From Farysia itapuensis (Eukaryota > Basidiomycota > Ustilaginomycetes > Ustilaginales > Ustilaginaceae), in contig JALBYC010000024.1 of NCBI GenBank assembly GCA_023212645.1, positions 62,001-126,000 of the forward strand: 64,000 bases of DNA, read 5' to 3'. The notes under the pieces are model-generated. The model was given only the letters and a program-made list of their open reading frames with translations, had not been told where the DNA came from and ran no database searches. The position numbers and the translations under genes are program-made. This document shows, in pieces, positions 10,167-19,983 of the stretch (position 1 is the stretch's first letter; every line of letters starts with the position of its first letter).

Positions 10167-12470
10167 TTAGTTGTTGAGCAGACCGCGGATGTTCATGCGG
10201 CCACTGCTCTCCTCGCCGTCGTCTGTGGGGCTGTTCAGTAGATGCTGTTGGTGTTGTTGCTGCTGCTGCTGCTTGATCTGATGAATGCGACTCGAGACGA
10301 GCTCTTCCCTGGCCTCGCGCAGGACGTGTTCGGGATGCTTGGGAGGGCTTATGCTCGGTTCCATCTCGACATCCTGTTGTTGCACGTAAGGCATGGTTAC
10401 GCCACCATGTCGCAGCGGTTGGTCATGATGACGTGGCTCTTCCGCCGCGTCGTGCGGTCCACGAATGGAAGCCTCGCCGGTTGTGTAGCCTCGCAATCGG
10501 ACCGTTGGTGTTTCGGCAGATCTGGGTGGTTGCAGAACCGAGGGGGTGCTTGGCACGTTGGGTGTAGATTCAATCGACGATGACTCGGCACTGTTCTGCT
10601 GCGTCGTACGCACGGAACCGCGTCGCGTCACGGGAGCGGTAGACGACTGGATGGCGTCGGGAAGCGTGCGTCGCAAGTTGCTGGCAGTACCGGCATCCAT
10701 CGAGTCGGAATAACTTCTCTGTCGACTGAGCGTCTTTTCCAGCGCGGGTGCTGATGCTTGTCCCACCGCCTTGGCAGCAGCAGAGTCGAGCTCCACCAGT
10801 CGCTCAACGTCGTCAAATTCGTCATTGTGTGTACGCTGACCCGATCGAATCTGCTCCAACACAACCGGATGCAACGTCCACCAGCCACCTTTGCCCCGAG
10901 CAGCTTGGCTTTGCGATGCATTGCCCGACGAACAGCTGTCGTAAATATCCTGAGCAGTTCGTTGCTTTTTCACAAAAATCTTGCCGAGCGAGAGGTTGTG
11001 ACGCACCGTGTTTTGCCATCCTTGCGAGTCGGGACCAGACATGGGGTATCCGTGGAAGTTGGTGCTGATCCAGGTATAAATCTCGCGTAGGGTCATGCGA
11101 CCTTCTAGGGAGGAGGAGATGGCTTGGGTGATCATGGATGCGTAGCTGTACGGTGGACGACGTCTTCTTCGGCTGTGGGCAATGCGGTCAATGGGCGGGG
11201 CTTGCTGACCCTCTGCGATCGAGGCGGAGCGCATTCGACTGGGGTGCACATACTCGCCCTGAAAGCCGTGTTCAGCTGGCACGTAGGACATGTGTCGAGG
11301 ATGGCTCGAGTGGAGGTCTCGCTCCAACTGTGCAGCGGCGTAATGGGCGGGAGAGATCGGCACCGTCTGACCAGGCGCATGACGAGCGTGGTTGCTGGTA
11401 AATGTCGGCTGGAATCGGGGCTGATCTCGAGGAGTGTGGAGTGTGGCGCCAACTCCGGGCAGGGGAGAAGCGTGGTGGGCATACTCTCGACTCTCGTACC
11501 GCTGCTCTACTTGCGAGGATGGAGCGTGGGGACTGCGACCCATGTCGTAGTGAGCAAAACGGGGACGGTCTGCGGCGTGATCGCGATGACGTGCGTCCGG
11601 AGGCGAAGGATGCGTCGTCATACCCGAGATGGTGTTGATCGAGGAATCTTCCATCGAAAGACTGTCCATGTTGAGGGGCGAGATAGGCGTTCCCGGTCTG
11701 GAGCGTATCACAGCAGCCCGGTCTGCGCGCGAAACACCCATGGGAATCGAGGGTCGTCTTGCGCTGTATGCAAACGTCTCTCGATTCGCGCTCAGGGGTG
11801 CAAAGAGGAGAGGCGAAGCCGACGGATGCTGGGGCGGCGAATGTCGAGACGGCAGGAACCCTTCGCCGTTTCTCGAGAGGAAACTGTCTCTACGCGACCG
11901 GTGGTCTTCCCAGGACCTTGGCGATTGGAACTGATCAGCATAGTTGGCGGCATATGTTGGGCTTTGCGCTCTGGGCGCGTTGGCAAAAGAGGCACCGCGA
12001 GGGCGGGTATGCTCTGGTCTAGGCACCGAGAGCGTGTTGGCACGACCTCGATTGCGCTGAGGCCCAACTCCGTCTATCACCAGGCGCGGTGAGAGTGGGT
12101 AGGCAGGTCGTGCGTATGGGGAGTGTCCTGCTCTTTCGTGCAAAGTCTCGTGTGTGACCGAGGAGCGACGTGCTTGCGATGGTGGCTGCAAGTCCTGCAA
12201 GCGACTTTCAGGCGAAAGATCGACAGGACCTGGTGGGTGTGGTGCTCTGACTGAGGGTGCATAGGGATGGTGCCATGAGCGCTGTCGAGCGTTGCTTGGC
12301 CGTCTTTCGTCCCAAGCTGCTGCGTCTGGGTGAAGCTGAGACGACGAGGGCGAAGGAGGCGAGGCTTCTCTGGCAAAAGTCGGGCTGGGCATAACAATGT
12401 GTTCGCCACGGTGCAGACGATAGGCTTGCGAGTAGTCGGTCGGCGAGCGCGGTCGAAGTGAGGCCAGCAT
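10167..12470 (-). CDS. Forkhead (winged-helix) transcription factor
   Basis: 767 residues from the ATG at 12468-12470. A single forkhead domain lies at about 439-540: it opens with RRRRRPPYSYASMITQAI, carries the helix-3 signature WQNTVRHNLSLGKIFVK, and ends with KGGWWTLHP. About 20 residues are inserted between helix 3 and the wing (TAQDIYDSCSSGNASQSQ). The rest is disordered, rich in Ser, Pro, Arg and His, with a Gln-rich tract near the C-terminus. No FHA domain is seen, so it is not a Fkh1/Fkh2-type protein. It should act as a nuclear DNA-binding regulator. Which known smut forkhead gene it corresponds to cannot be decided from sequence alone. It has an unusually long upstream region for this window (2 kb). 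Confidence 0.88.
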   Translation of the reverse strand: MLASLRPRSPTDYSQAYRLHRGEHIVMPSPTFAREASPPSPSSSQLHPDAAAWDERRPSNARQRSWHHPYAPSVRAPHPPGPVDLSPESRLQDLQPPSQARRSSVTHETLHERAGHSPYARPAYPLSPRLVIDGVGPQRNRGRANTLSVPRPEHTRPRGASFANAPRAQSPTYAANYADQFQSPRSWEDHRSRRDSFLSRNGEGFLPSRHSPPQHPSASPLLFAPLSANRETFAYSARRPSIPMGVSRADRAAVIRSRPGTPISPLNMDSLSMEDSSINTISGMTTHPSPPDARHRDHAADRPRFAHYDMGRSPHAPSSQVEQRYESREYAHHASPLPGVGATLHTPRDQPRFQPTFTSNHARHAPGQTVPISPAHYAAAQLERDLHSSHPRHMSYVPAEHGFQGEYVHPSRMRSASIAEGQQAPPIDRIAHSRRRRRPPYSYASMITQAISSSLEGRMTLREIYTWISTNFHGYPMSGPDSQGWQNTVRHNLSLGKIFVKKQRTAQDIYDSCSSGNASQSQAARGKGGWWTLHPVVLEQIRSGQRTHNDEFDDVERLVELDSAAAKAVGQASAPALEKTLSRQRSYSDSMDAGTASNLRRTLPDAIQSSTAPVTRRGSVRTTQQNSAESSSIESTPNVPSTPSVLQPPRSAETPTVRLRGYTTGEASIRGPHDAAEEPRHHDQPLRHGGVTMPYVQQQDVEMEPSISPPKHPEHVLREAREELVSSRIHQIKQQQQQQHQQHLLNSPTDDGEESSGRMNIRGLLNN

Positions 12471-14265
12471 GGACGGCGAGTTGGAGTTTGGGGGGGTGTG
12501 GTGTATGTGATGCGCACCCCTTGGTTCTACGTCAACCTCTTTGCCCAGATATATGGAGAGGAGAAGGGTGGCAAAGGGAAAGGGAGCCGTCGATAGGGAT
12601 CAACACGGCGCAGCAGCAGGAGCGTGGGATTAATGCGTTTGAGAGTGAAACCAGAGCCAGATGGGGGGAGCGAGCCGATGTCTTGCCGCTTTTTGCCAAA
12701 GGAGGGGGGGGCGAGGCAAGAGCGAGAGCGAGAGCGGCTGAATGGGATTCGATGTCAGCGTGTTTGCTACTGCTGTACTACACAGGCAAGGACAGGCGGA
12801 GCGGGAAATCCAAGACAAGATTTGCGGTGACGGGGCTGGAAAGGGGTAAGTGGGCAAGCGCAATGCTTGTCGGACTCGCTGACAGACATGGGATGATTGT
12901 CTGGCTGACAGTCGCCGGACTTGGAAGTGTGCAGCCGGTAGCGGTTTGGTATATCCCACTCATCCTAGCCTGCCCATTGCCCATTGCCCAAGCCACAATC
13001 GCGAATGCAAACAGCCTCGCCCAAACGCTTTGTCGGCATAAACAGACACTGCCAAGCTCTACTCTGCACAGGCTTCGTGGTAGTCCGACGCAGGTTGATG
13101 TCCGGCCATCCTGGATGCATTCTACATTTAACCGCCAGGCACTGGACCAGACAACAGGCACTGTGCACTGCACGCTTTTTCCCACACTACTCGTCTTGCC
13201 GTGTGTTGTGTCGGTGTCAAAGCGGTACCGCATTAAATCAACATCACACACCGCACAAGATTGGCGAGCAAAGCTGCCGAGGCCTCGCTTGCAGGGTCTG
13301 CAGCGAAAAATGATTTTAGAGTCGAATTCCAGACAGATGTTCGACTGGATTGTATGCGAATTGGAAGAGAGCATGTGCTTTCGAAACTATATGCAGGGTG
13401 TTAATGCCGGCCAGCTTTAAAAACACATCAATAAATAAATCAAACCAAAAGCAAACCCAAATCCGGCTGAATTTTTTTCGTTTTTCTTTTTGAGTTTTCC
13501 TACGCTTCAGACACGCGGACACCCAACGGTCTCAGTCGCATCGCGCTAAGCGCCTAACAAAACAGAACAGAAAACCGAAACCAACTTTCGGTGCCCGATA
13601 ACCGCCCGCCGTCCAAACGCAATCTCGACCGAGCGAACCGGATTTCCCGTATGTCTGCTCTTCTCAAGTTCCGACTCTTGTCCCATTGTCTCGTTTGTTT
13701 GATTTCTTGCGCGCAGGATCACAATGTGGTGACTTGCCGTGTCCCCCATTGTGCTCAGCTAAGTTGAGACGATGAATCATTCCGTTGCCCGATCAGCAAC
13801 GGCACAGTGGCTGTAATTGACATTTATTTGGTCGCCTTACGCGACTCGCTTGGGTCGCTTGAAGCATAGCGCGCCCTGCGTCTTGTTTTTCCTTTGATTT
13901 TGATGCGTTGGCCTGGCGTGCTGGCCCAATCCGGTGGTCAGGCGCACAGCCGCCTCCCCCTCGGCTACGGCGCCACCGGTCAAGCCCCGCCCAACTTCCT
14001 CCTCAGCGCCTCTCAAGCCCGATTCACCCACTCTTCTCCCGAATCGGCACCAAACATCCGATGCAAACGGCAAACCACAGCTGCTCACAGTTTCACCTGA
14101 CCTCGAATCAGCTCTCATCTTCCCGAACGGCAACGTCATTCGTCACAGCAATGGTGACACCGCAAACGCCTCAAGCGAGCTTGGCAAAGACACAAGGCTG
14201 GGCGTCTTCGGTAATCCCCCCATATCGACAGGCTAATCTCGGCCAATTTCCTGGCTCCATTTCGG

Positions 14266-14317
14266 GTAAGCTTTTTTCGGGATGATTTATTTCCCAATTT
14301 TAACCTATCTGTTTTAG
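14266..14317 (+). other. Candidate spliceosomal intron in an unannotated plus-strand transcript
   Basis: The segment starts GTAAGC and ends CTGTTTTAG. It has a TTTTAAC branch-point-like sequence about 14 bases before the 3' end and is 52 nt long, a normal size for a fungal intron. Splicing does not extend the overlapping small frame beyond a few residues, so it may lie in a non-coding RNA. Chance occurrence cannot be excluded. Confidence 0.3.
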
Positions 14318-14356
14318 GCTAGACCGTTATCCCACCCCAAACATCCAACAGATCCT

Positions 14357-14394
<38 letters not shown>
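14357..14394. repeat. (AGC)n / CAG trinucleotide microsatellite, about 12.7 units
   Basis: A perfect run of AGC units spans 38 bases and lies outside any supported coding region, about 90 bp beyond the 3' end of the SH3 gene. Confidence 0.95.
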
Positions 14395-14395
<1 letters not shown>

Positions 14396-14483
14396 GCTAG
14401 CCGGGAACCGAACGTGCACCAGGTCTAACAGCTTACCGAGCAGTAATCGATGGTAAATCTTTGGGTACATCGGTCAACTGCTC

Positions 14484-15206
14484 CTAGGCGAGCTGAGCTC
14501 TGACGTACGACGAGGGGATTATACCGGATCTGCTTGTATCTTGCGACGTTGCTCGCCACCAGTCGTCGGAAATGTGTTCCATTAGGTAGATCGTCTCGCC
14601 TTCGTGCGCGGTGAGGTCATCGGGGTCCGATCCGTCGCCATAGTCGTATAGCACTTCTGCCGTGCCTATCATACCTTCTGGCATACTTGTTGCAGGAGCA
14701 GCAGCAGCAGCATGTGCGCTGGCCGGAACGCTGCTTCCAGTTCGAGCAGGCGGAGGGAGTGCACGTGCTGACGGCTGTGCCGCTGCTGGTGAGGCGACAC
14801 TAGCTGGCATGGGCTGTTGCGTCTTGGGACCGAGATTCAACCCGGCGAATGATTTGCTAGAGACCAGACCGTTAACGCCGCTCATGCCTTTGCTGTACGC
14901 TGATGATGCGAATCCAGGCTTGCTGCCGGACGACGGAGCTGGAGGCGGTGGTCCTTTGTTTGCACCCCCAAAGCCTTTACGTGACATTTGGTCACGAATG
15001 TGGTTCTGCACTGCCGTATTCGCTGCATTGCCTGCTGCATTCCCGGCTGCTGCAGTTGCACGGTCCGTCATGCCACTAAAGCCACCACCACCTGACCGTG
15101 TCTGTGTCGACGCTGGCGTGGGCAATAGGTGCGGCCGTGTCGCATAGTATTCGTCCAACAGCCCAAAGAACGCCTGCTTCTCCCCCGCGGGCAGATTCGC
15201 AATCAT
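14484..15206 (-). CDS. SH3-domain protein, LSB1/PIN3-like architecture
   Basis: About 240 residues from the ATG at 15204-15206 (MIANLPAGEKQAFFGLLDEY). A longer in-frame start at 15296 adds 30 residues of poor, CAG-derived composition and is less likely. A short helical N-terminal segment is followed by a Gly/Ala/Ser/Pro-rich linker and a single C-terminal SH3 domain at about 182-240. The SH3 motifs are VLYDYGDGSDPDDLTAHEGE, the DDWWRAT tryptophan pair and GIIPSSYV. One SH3 at the end of a small protein resembles the yeast Las17-binding proteins Lsb1/Lsb2, which tune actin-patch assembly, but this assignment is inferred from layout only. The exact start is uncertain. Confidence 0.75.
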   Translation of the reverse strand: MIANLPAGEKQAFFGLLDEYYATRPHLLPTPASTQTRSGGGGFSGMTDRATAAAGNAAGNAANTAVQNHIRDQMSRKGFGGANKGPPPPAPSSGSKPGFASSAYSKGMSGVNGLVSSKSFAGLNLGPKTQQPMPASVASPAAAQPSARALPPPARTGSSVPASAHAAAAAPATSMPEGMIGTAEVLYDYGDGSDPDDLTAHEGETIYLMEHISDDWWRATSQDTSRSGIIPSSYVRAQLA

Positions 15207-15497
15207 GACCAACTCAACGCGATGTGTGGGGGGGAGTGAGTTCAATTCGTGTTTGTGGCTTTGTGCACAGACACACTGTGACTGTGACTGTGACATGTCC
15301 GCGGCGGCCCTTTTCTCATTCTCGGCCGATAGAATCACAAGCCTGAGGCAACGTATACGGAAAAAATATCAAACGACTAAAGTACAGCAAATGAGAGAGA
15401 GAGACGTATCAACCATGAACAGGGATGAGAGGGAGAGCAGAGCGGGATGTGAGGTATGCAGGAGAGGGAGATAGAGGCGGGAAAGAAGACCAAAGCA

Positions 15498-17060
15498 CTA
15501 CTTTTTGGACTTCTTCTCCTTCTTCTCCTTCTTTTCCTTCTTCTCTTTCTTGTCCTTCTTTTCCTTCTTCTCCTTCTTGGCCGCCTTCTTGGCAGCGGCT
15601 TCGACGTCCTTCTTCTTGGTCTTGTCCGAGGATTTGGACTTTGTCTTTTTCGAGGATTTAGAGCTTGGGTCTGTCACACCGACTGCGGCGGGCATCTCAT
15701 CTTCGTCCTCGTCGTCGTCGTCGTCTTCTGCGTCTTCGTCCATGAGATCACCAGCAGCTGCCTCAATGGCGCGAAGAGCCTTGCTCATAGCATCGGCGTT
15801 CTTGCTTGGCGCCTTGCCGGTCTCGTAAAAGGCAAGTCGCTCTTCCACCTGCACTGCCAGCACCTCGCCAAACTTGGTCGTTGGCACTTCTGAGAAGCAG
15901 TCGATACGCGAGGCAATCGAGATCTTGTTGGCAAGGAAGCGCGACATGCGGCCCTTGTTCTTGGGCGCAGCACGGGCGATGGCGGAAGCGTGGTAGATCA
16001 GGCCGTACTTGGGTGTGTTGCCTTTGGTCTTGAGTGCACGGAAGAGGGCCTTTTCAGCACCCAAGATCTGGACGGTGGAAGCGGGGTACTTTGCCAAGTT
16101 GGTCAAGCTGCCGGCATGCGAGATCAGTCGTGCTCCAATGATTTCACCGAGGAGAGCAGACAGGTTGGGTGCAACCAGGTGCATCTTTTCAATCAGGTAC
16201 TTGTGCATGTTTTTGCGGTACTCGCCCAGGTTGACGACGCGGTCGGCAAAGCTGAGAATGTTGGTCATGTCGAGTTCGCCAATCTCCTGTCCCATACTGG
16301 CACGTGCTGCGTCGAGAATGTTTTTCGCCTTGGTTTCGTCGCCGTCGAGCACTTCGGCCATGTCTTCGACATCCTCTTCCGACAGTCGCTCCTTGTTCTT
16401 GATGAGCTTGGCCAGTTTGGCGTAGGTGAGGTTGTCGGTGGTCAGCTTGACCAGTTCGGGAAAGTGCCAGCCGTACCATTCACGAACGCGCATGGCAAAG
16501 GTGTTGACGTCCTTGTCCAAGGTGTCGAGCAGCGCAATGGCCTGGATGATCATGTTGTCGCTTCGGTTGACGTTGAACTTGACCTTGGAGCGCGAGTACG
16601 AGTGGCCGAGACCCAATTGAGCCTTGGCCATATCGCCCTCTGCCAGGCCTTTGAGCAGCTTCTCTGCATGTTGTCTGATGCCGCGAATCAGTTCGAGCGA
16701 CGTCTCTCCCGTGTCGCACGGAATGCCGAGTTCGCCCACGATCGAAGTGGCCAGGTTACGGTCTTGCACACCAAGCACGACGCTCTTTTTCTTGCCAGTG
16801 GTCAGATTGAGGGTGAGCAGAGACTTGAGGTAGTCGTTCAGCACGCCTTCCGAGATGTCGAGCGAAGCCTGTAGCGCATCCAGGGCATTCTTAAAGGGAC
16901 TGAAGGAGATGAGCTGAACCATCTTGCCAAAGGTGTTGACCTGTCCAACGCTCTCCTGCACAGCTCGTGTGAGCGCACCAATCTCCTCGACGGCCGAGAC
17001 CTGGAAGATGGCGCATCCTGTTGCGCACTCAAAGAGCACATGGGTCGGAGCAGACGACAT
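15498..17060 (-). CDS. NOP56: NOP56, core protein of box C/D snoRNPs
   Basis: 520 residues from the ATG at 17058-17060; a TTG three codons upstream is not a plausible start. The NOP5NT domain (HVLFECATGCAIFQV) is followed by the NOSIC region with LGLGHSYSRSKVKFNVNRSD and MRVREWYGWHFPEL. The Nop RNA-binding domain contains LIGARLISHAGSL-like residues, STVQILGAEKALFRALKT and GNTPKYGLIYH. The C-terminus is a long KKEKKEKK tail, as in yeast Nop56. With Nop58, Snu13 and fibrillarin it forms the particle that 2'-O-methylates rRNA in the nucleolus. N-terminal similarity favours NOP56 over NOP58. It is divergent from the proteasome alpha-1 gene across 235 bp. Confidence 0.95.
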   Translation of the reverse strand: MSSAPTHVLFECATGCAIFQVSAVEEIGALTRAVQESVGQVNTFGKMVQLISFSPFKNALDALQASLDISEGVLNDYLKSLLTLNLTTGKKKSVVLGVQDRNLATSIVGELGIPCDTGETSLELIRGIRQHAEKLLKGLAEGDMAKAQLGLGHSYSRSKVKFNVNRSDNMIIQAIALLDTLDKDVNTFAMRVREWYGWHFPELVKLTTDNLTYAKLAKLIKNKERLSEEDVEDMAEVLDGDETKAKNILDAARASMGQEIGELDMTNILSFADRVVNLGEYRKNMHKYLIEKMHLVAPNLSALLGEIIGARLISHAGSLTNLAKYPASTVQILGAEKALFRALKTKGNTPKYGLIYHASAIARAAPKNKGRMSRFLANKISIASRIDCFSEVPTTKFGEVLAVQVEERLAFYETGKAPSKNADAMSKALRAIEAAAGDLMDEDAEDDDDDEDEDEMPAAVGVTDPSSKSSKKTKSKSSDKTKKKDVEAAAKKAAKKEKKEKKDKKEKKEKKEKKEKKSKK

Positions 17061-17295
17061 GGCGGGCAATGTATGTACTCTGACTATCAGGGTAACAGTC
17101 GAGGAATGATTCTATTCGAAAATTTCCACTTTGCTGGGCCATCAAAAGAGGAGGGCGAAAAAAGTGCGAAGAAGAAAGTCACGTGCACAGCAGTAGGTTT
17201 GTTAGAGTGGTAAAAACGGCGTGGTGATCGACTCGCGTCGTCAGGTTTGGGTACAAGCTTTCCCTCCACCCAACACTCTGTGCTCTGCCAACATC
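17061..17295. promoter_or_regulatory. Divergent promoter of NOP56 and proteasome alpha-1
   Basis: This 235-bp spacer contains GAAAATTTC at 17118-17126, similar to the core of the yeast rRNA-processing element, and CACGTG at 17180-17185. Functional meaning is inferred. Confidence 0.4.
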
Positions 17296-18204
17296 ATGTC
17301 TCGCTCGTCGTACGACCGCTATCTCACCGTCTTCTCGCCAGATGGACGGCTGTACCAGGTCGAGTATGCGTTCAAGGCGATCAACACCGCTGGACTGACG
17401 AGCATTGCTGTGCGCGGCAAGGACTGCGCCGTCGTCGTGGGACAGAAAAAGGTACCGGACAAGTTGATCGATGCGTCGAGCGTGACCAGCATCTTTAACC
17501 TCACCCCCGAGATTGGGTGCATCATGACCGGACGAATCGCCGATGCGCGGGCACAGGTGCAAAAGGCGAGGGCTGAGGCGGCTGACTTCAAGTACAAGTA
17601 CGGATACGCCATCACCCCGGATCTGCTGGCTAAGCGGCTGGCGAATATCAACCAGGTCTACACACAGCGTGCCGCCATGCGACCCTATGGTGTCAGCATG
17701 ATTCTAGTCGGCATTGATGACGAGCGTGGGCCGCAAATCTTCAAGGTCGATCCAGCGGGTTACTACGTCGGCTTCCGTGCCACTGCAGCCGGTGTTAAAC
17801 AGACTGAGGCGACCAACTTTCTGGAAAAGCAGTTCAAAAAGTCAGCAGCAGCAGCAGCCGCCGCCGCCTCATCGACCACAGATTCTGCACCATCGACAAC
17901 GACCGGCGCTGACGCAAGTGCACAGGACGCAGCAGCACTCGAGGCCGAACAGGTTTCTTCGAGTCTGTCCATGGAACAGACCCTGGATCTAGCCGTCAAC
18001 TCACTGGCCACCGTCTTGGCACAGGACCTCAAGGCGAGCGAACTCGAAGTGGCCATCGTCGGCGGGCCAGACGCCTACACCAACCCAGAACAGGAACTCG
18101 ACTCGGCCATGCTGTCCAAACAGACACAAGCCCAGCGCAGATTCCGCACACTCTCCACAGACGAGATCATCACCATTCTCGACAGACTAGCCGAACGCGA
18201 TTAG
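17296..18204 (+). CDS. SCL1: 20S proteasome subunit alpha-1 (PSMA6/SCL1 type)
   Basis: 302 residues from the ATG at 17296. The proteasome alpha signature [20 protein letters not shown] is at the N-terminus. [30 protein letters not shown], the YKYGY block, [13 protein letters not shown] and [20 protein letters not shown] identify the alpha-1 group. It forms part of the outer gate ring of the 20S core. A 40-residue Ala/Ser/Thr-rich insertion at about 183-222 and a further Gln-rich insertion before the conserved RLAERD end make it about 50 residues longer than yeast Scl1. The insertion has no good splice sites and keeps frame, so it is probably translated. It is convergent with CCT2 (67 bp between stops). 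Confidence 0.94.
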   Translation: MSRSSYDRYLTVFSPDGRLYQVEYAFKAINTAGLTSIAVRGKDCAVVVGQKKVPDKLIDASSVTSIFNLTPEIGCIMTGRIADARAQVQKARAEAADFKYKYGYAITPDLLAKRLANINQVYTQRAAMRPYGVSMILVGIDDERGPQIFKVDPAGYYVGFRATAAGVKQTEATNFLEKQFKKSAAAAAAAASSTTDSAPSTTTGADASAQDAAALEAEQVSSSLSMEQTLDLAVNSLATVLAQDLKASELEVAIVGGPDAYTNPEQELDSAMLSKQTQAQRRFRTLSTDEIITILDRLAERD

Positions 18205-18271
18205 AGCCTTTCTAGCCAAGCAAAATTGGGGCATGATAGTACAATTTCTGTGTGTATGCTTAGGGAGTGCT

Positions 18272-19846
18272 CTAGTGAGCTTCGCGCCTACGTGGGGCGG
18301 CTTTGAGAATGTCGTCTACACGCAAGATCATCTCGGCTGCTTCAGTGGCGCTGATGAGGACCTGTTTCTTGAGCTTGAATGACTCGGTGACGCCGCGCTG
18401 CTTCATGTTGGCCACTTTGCCGTTGTCGAGGTCCAAGCCTGCAGACGTGTCGCCAGACTGGTGGGCGGCGCGTAGTTGGGCGACGAGTTCGGAGCTGTCC
18501 AGACCGGCATTGTCGGCGAGAATGGTGGGTAGTTGACGCAGTGCTTTGGCAAAAGATTCCGTCGCAATGGCTTTCTTGCCTGCGGTGCTGCGGGCGATTT
18601 CGTCGACTTGCTTTGACATGGCCATTTCCGCACATCCACCGCCCAACAGCACTCGAGTCTCGCCGACTGTTTGCGAGAGCACAGAGAGCGCATCGTGAAG
18701 TGAGCGTTCAGCCTCGTCCAGCATCTGACTCGTCGCACCGCGCAACACCACCGTACACGCCTCTCCTGCTGCCACACCGCTAAACTTGATCAGCTTGTCC
18801 TCGCCAATCATGACTTCCTGAATCTTGCCGCACGTGCCCAGCTTGACCAGATCCGGGCGGTCAAAGGTGCTGGCAATCTCACCACCGGTGACGAGCGCCA
18901 GACGCTCGACACCTTCAAAATCGGCGTGCTCGATCGACATGATACCTGCCTCGGCGAGGATGGATTCTGGGTAGTTGTAGATGAGCTGACGATTGACAAA
19001 GCAGGTGATGCCGTGTGCCTTGATCTTCTCCACCTTTGCCTTCATCTTTTCGCGCTCGGCTCGTTCGAGTTCGGCCAGCTTGCCGGTGCCCTCGACGCGT
19101 AGACGAGCACCAAAGACCTTGATCTTGTCCGTGTCCATGCTGGTGTTGGCGATCAGGATCTTGGCATTGGTGAGTGACTTGGGGCAGTTGGAGCCAATCT
19201 TTTTGTTGAGAATAAAGCCTTCGTCGAGATAGCTGTCGGTCAGTTTGCCTCCTGGTTTCTTGATGATTTGAATATGTTCGAGGTTGGTGCTGCCTTTGAG
19301 ACGCAGGACGGCGTCGACGGCGAGATTGGCAAAGTAGTCCTTGTCGGCACTCAGGACTTTGGAGGAAAGTGTGGTACGGGCAATGTTCATGAGATCCATG
19401 CGGAATTCAGTCGAGTCCTTTCCATGATCCTCTGCTGCTGCCTCGAGTGCTTGCAGGGCAGCGGCACTGGCAATGCGGTACCCCTCGACAATCGTCTGTG
19501 GGTGAATGCGCATCTCGATCAACTTTTCCGCTTCACGCAGCAGTTCAGCAGCCAATACGCAGACCGAGGTTGTACCATCGCCAACCTCGTCATCCTGAAC
19601 TTTGCTGATATTGACCAGGATCTTGGCCGCCGCATTGTCGAGATGAATGGACTTGAGGATGGTCGCGCCGTCGTTTGTCACGACAATCTCATTGGACCCG
19701 ACGGACTGGAGAATCTTGTTCATGCCCTTGGGACCGAGGGTGGTCTTGACCAGATCGCCCAATGCGACTGCGCCGACAAAGGACGAGAGACGCGCATTCT
19801 CTGCACGCTCCTGTGTCGCCTCCTGGGCAAAGATGGGGGCAGACAT
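18272..19846 (-). CDS. CCT2: CCT2, beta subunit of the cytosolic chaperonin TRiC
   Basis: 524 residues, the normal family length, from the ATG at 19844-19846. It starts [20 protein letters not shown], typical of the beta subunit. Chaperonin motifs are present: [51 protein letters not shown] and [35 protein letters not shown] and [15 protein letters not shown] also match Cct2. The complex folds actin, tubulin and WD40 proteins in the cytosol using ATP. It lies tandem to RIB3, with 137 bp between them. Confidence 0.96.
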   Translation of the reverse strand: MSAPIFAQEATQERAENARLSSFVGAVALGDLVKTTLGPKGMNKILQSVGSNEIVVTNDGATILKSIHLDNAAAKILVNISKVQDDEVGDGTTSVCVLAAELLREAEKLIEMRIHPQTIVEGYRIASAAALQALEAAAEDHGKDSTEFRMDLMNIARTTLSSKVLSADKDYFANLAVDAVLRLKGSTNLEHIQIIKKPGGKLTDSYLDEGFILNKKIGSNCPKSLTNAKILIANTSMDTDKIKVFGARLRVEGTGKLAELERAEREKMKAKVEKIKAHGITCFVNRQLIYNYPESILAEAGIMSIEHADFEGVERLALVTGGEIASTFDRPDLVKLGTCGKIQEVMIGEDKLIKFSGVAAGEACTVVLRGATSQMLDEAERSLHDALSVLSQTVGETRVLLGGGCAEMAMSKQVDEIARSTAGKKAIATESFAKALRQLPTILADNAGLDSSELVAQLRAAHQSGDTSAGLDLDNGKVANMKQRGVTESFKLKKQVLISATEAAEMILRVDDILKAAPRRREAH

Positions 19847-19983
19847 GGCGGTTACAATGCAATCCGACTACCACTACCAAACAGGAAGAAGCCAGAAGAA
19901 GAACACTTTTGCGTTCCCAATTTTGTTTGATTTTCTCCCTCTCTCGTACGGATTAGTGCAAGATCTAACAAACTGCAATGCTA

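Larger units (their letters stand above)
12471..14483. other. 2.0-kb gene-poor region upstream of the forkhead gene
   Basis: No open frame here looks like a real protein: the longer ones (12458-13420 plus, 12778-13374 minus) have no domain-like composition and overlap each other. The region holds G-rich and purine-rich stretches near 12700-12740, a direct repeat of GCCCATT near 12972-12990, A/T-rich tracts at 13420-13500, an intron-like segment at 14266-14317 and a CAG microsatellite at 14357-14394. It probably contains the long promoter or leader of the forkhead gene and perhaps a non-coding transcript. Confidence 0.5.

Noticed and set aside
12458..13420. Plus-strand open frame of 320 codons in the gene-poor region
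   Set aside because: It overlaps the forkhead start on the opposite strand, has no domain-like composition, and another long frame overlaps it on the other strand; it is likely a chance frame in GC-rich DNA.
13894..14285. Small plus-strand frames that could be a short gene
   Set aside because: The best ATG gives only 65 residues without recognisable features, and splicing of the intron-like segment leads directly to a stop codon; kept only as a possible non-coding transcript.
15207..15338. Upstream extension of the SH3 protein
   Set aside because: The outer start is a GTG and the inner ATG extension is coded by CAG/CACA repeats; the recognisable helix begins at MIANLPAGEK. I could not find a good in-frame intron joining the parts.
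15990..16874. Plus-strand frame of 294 codons inside NOP56
   Set aside because: Shadow of the well-supported NOP56 coding strand; no family resemblance of its own.
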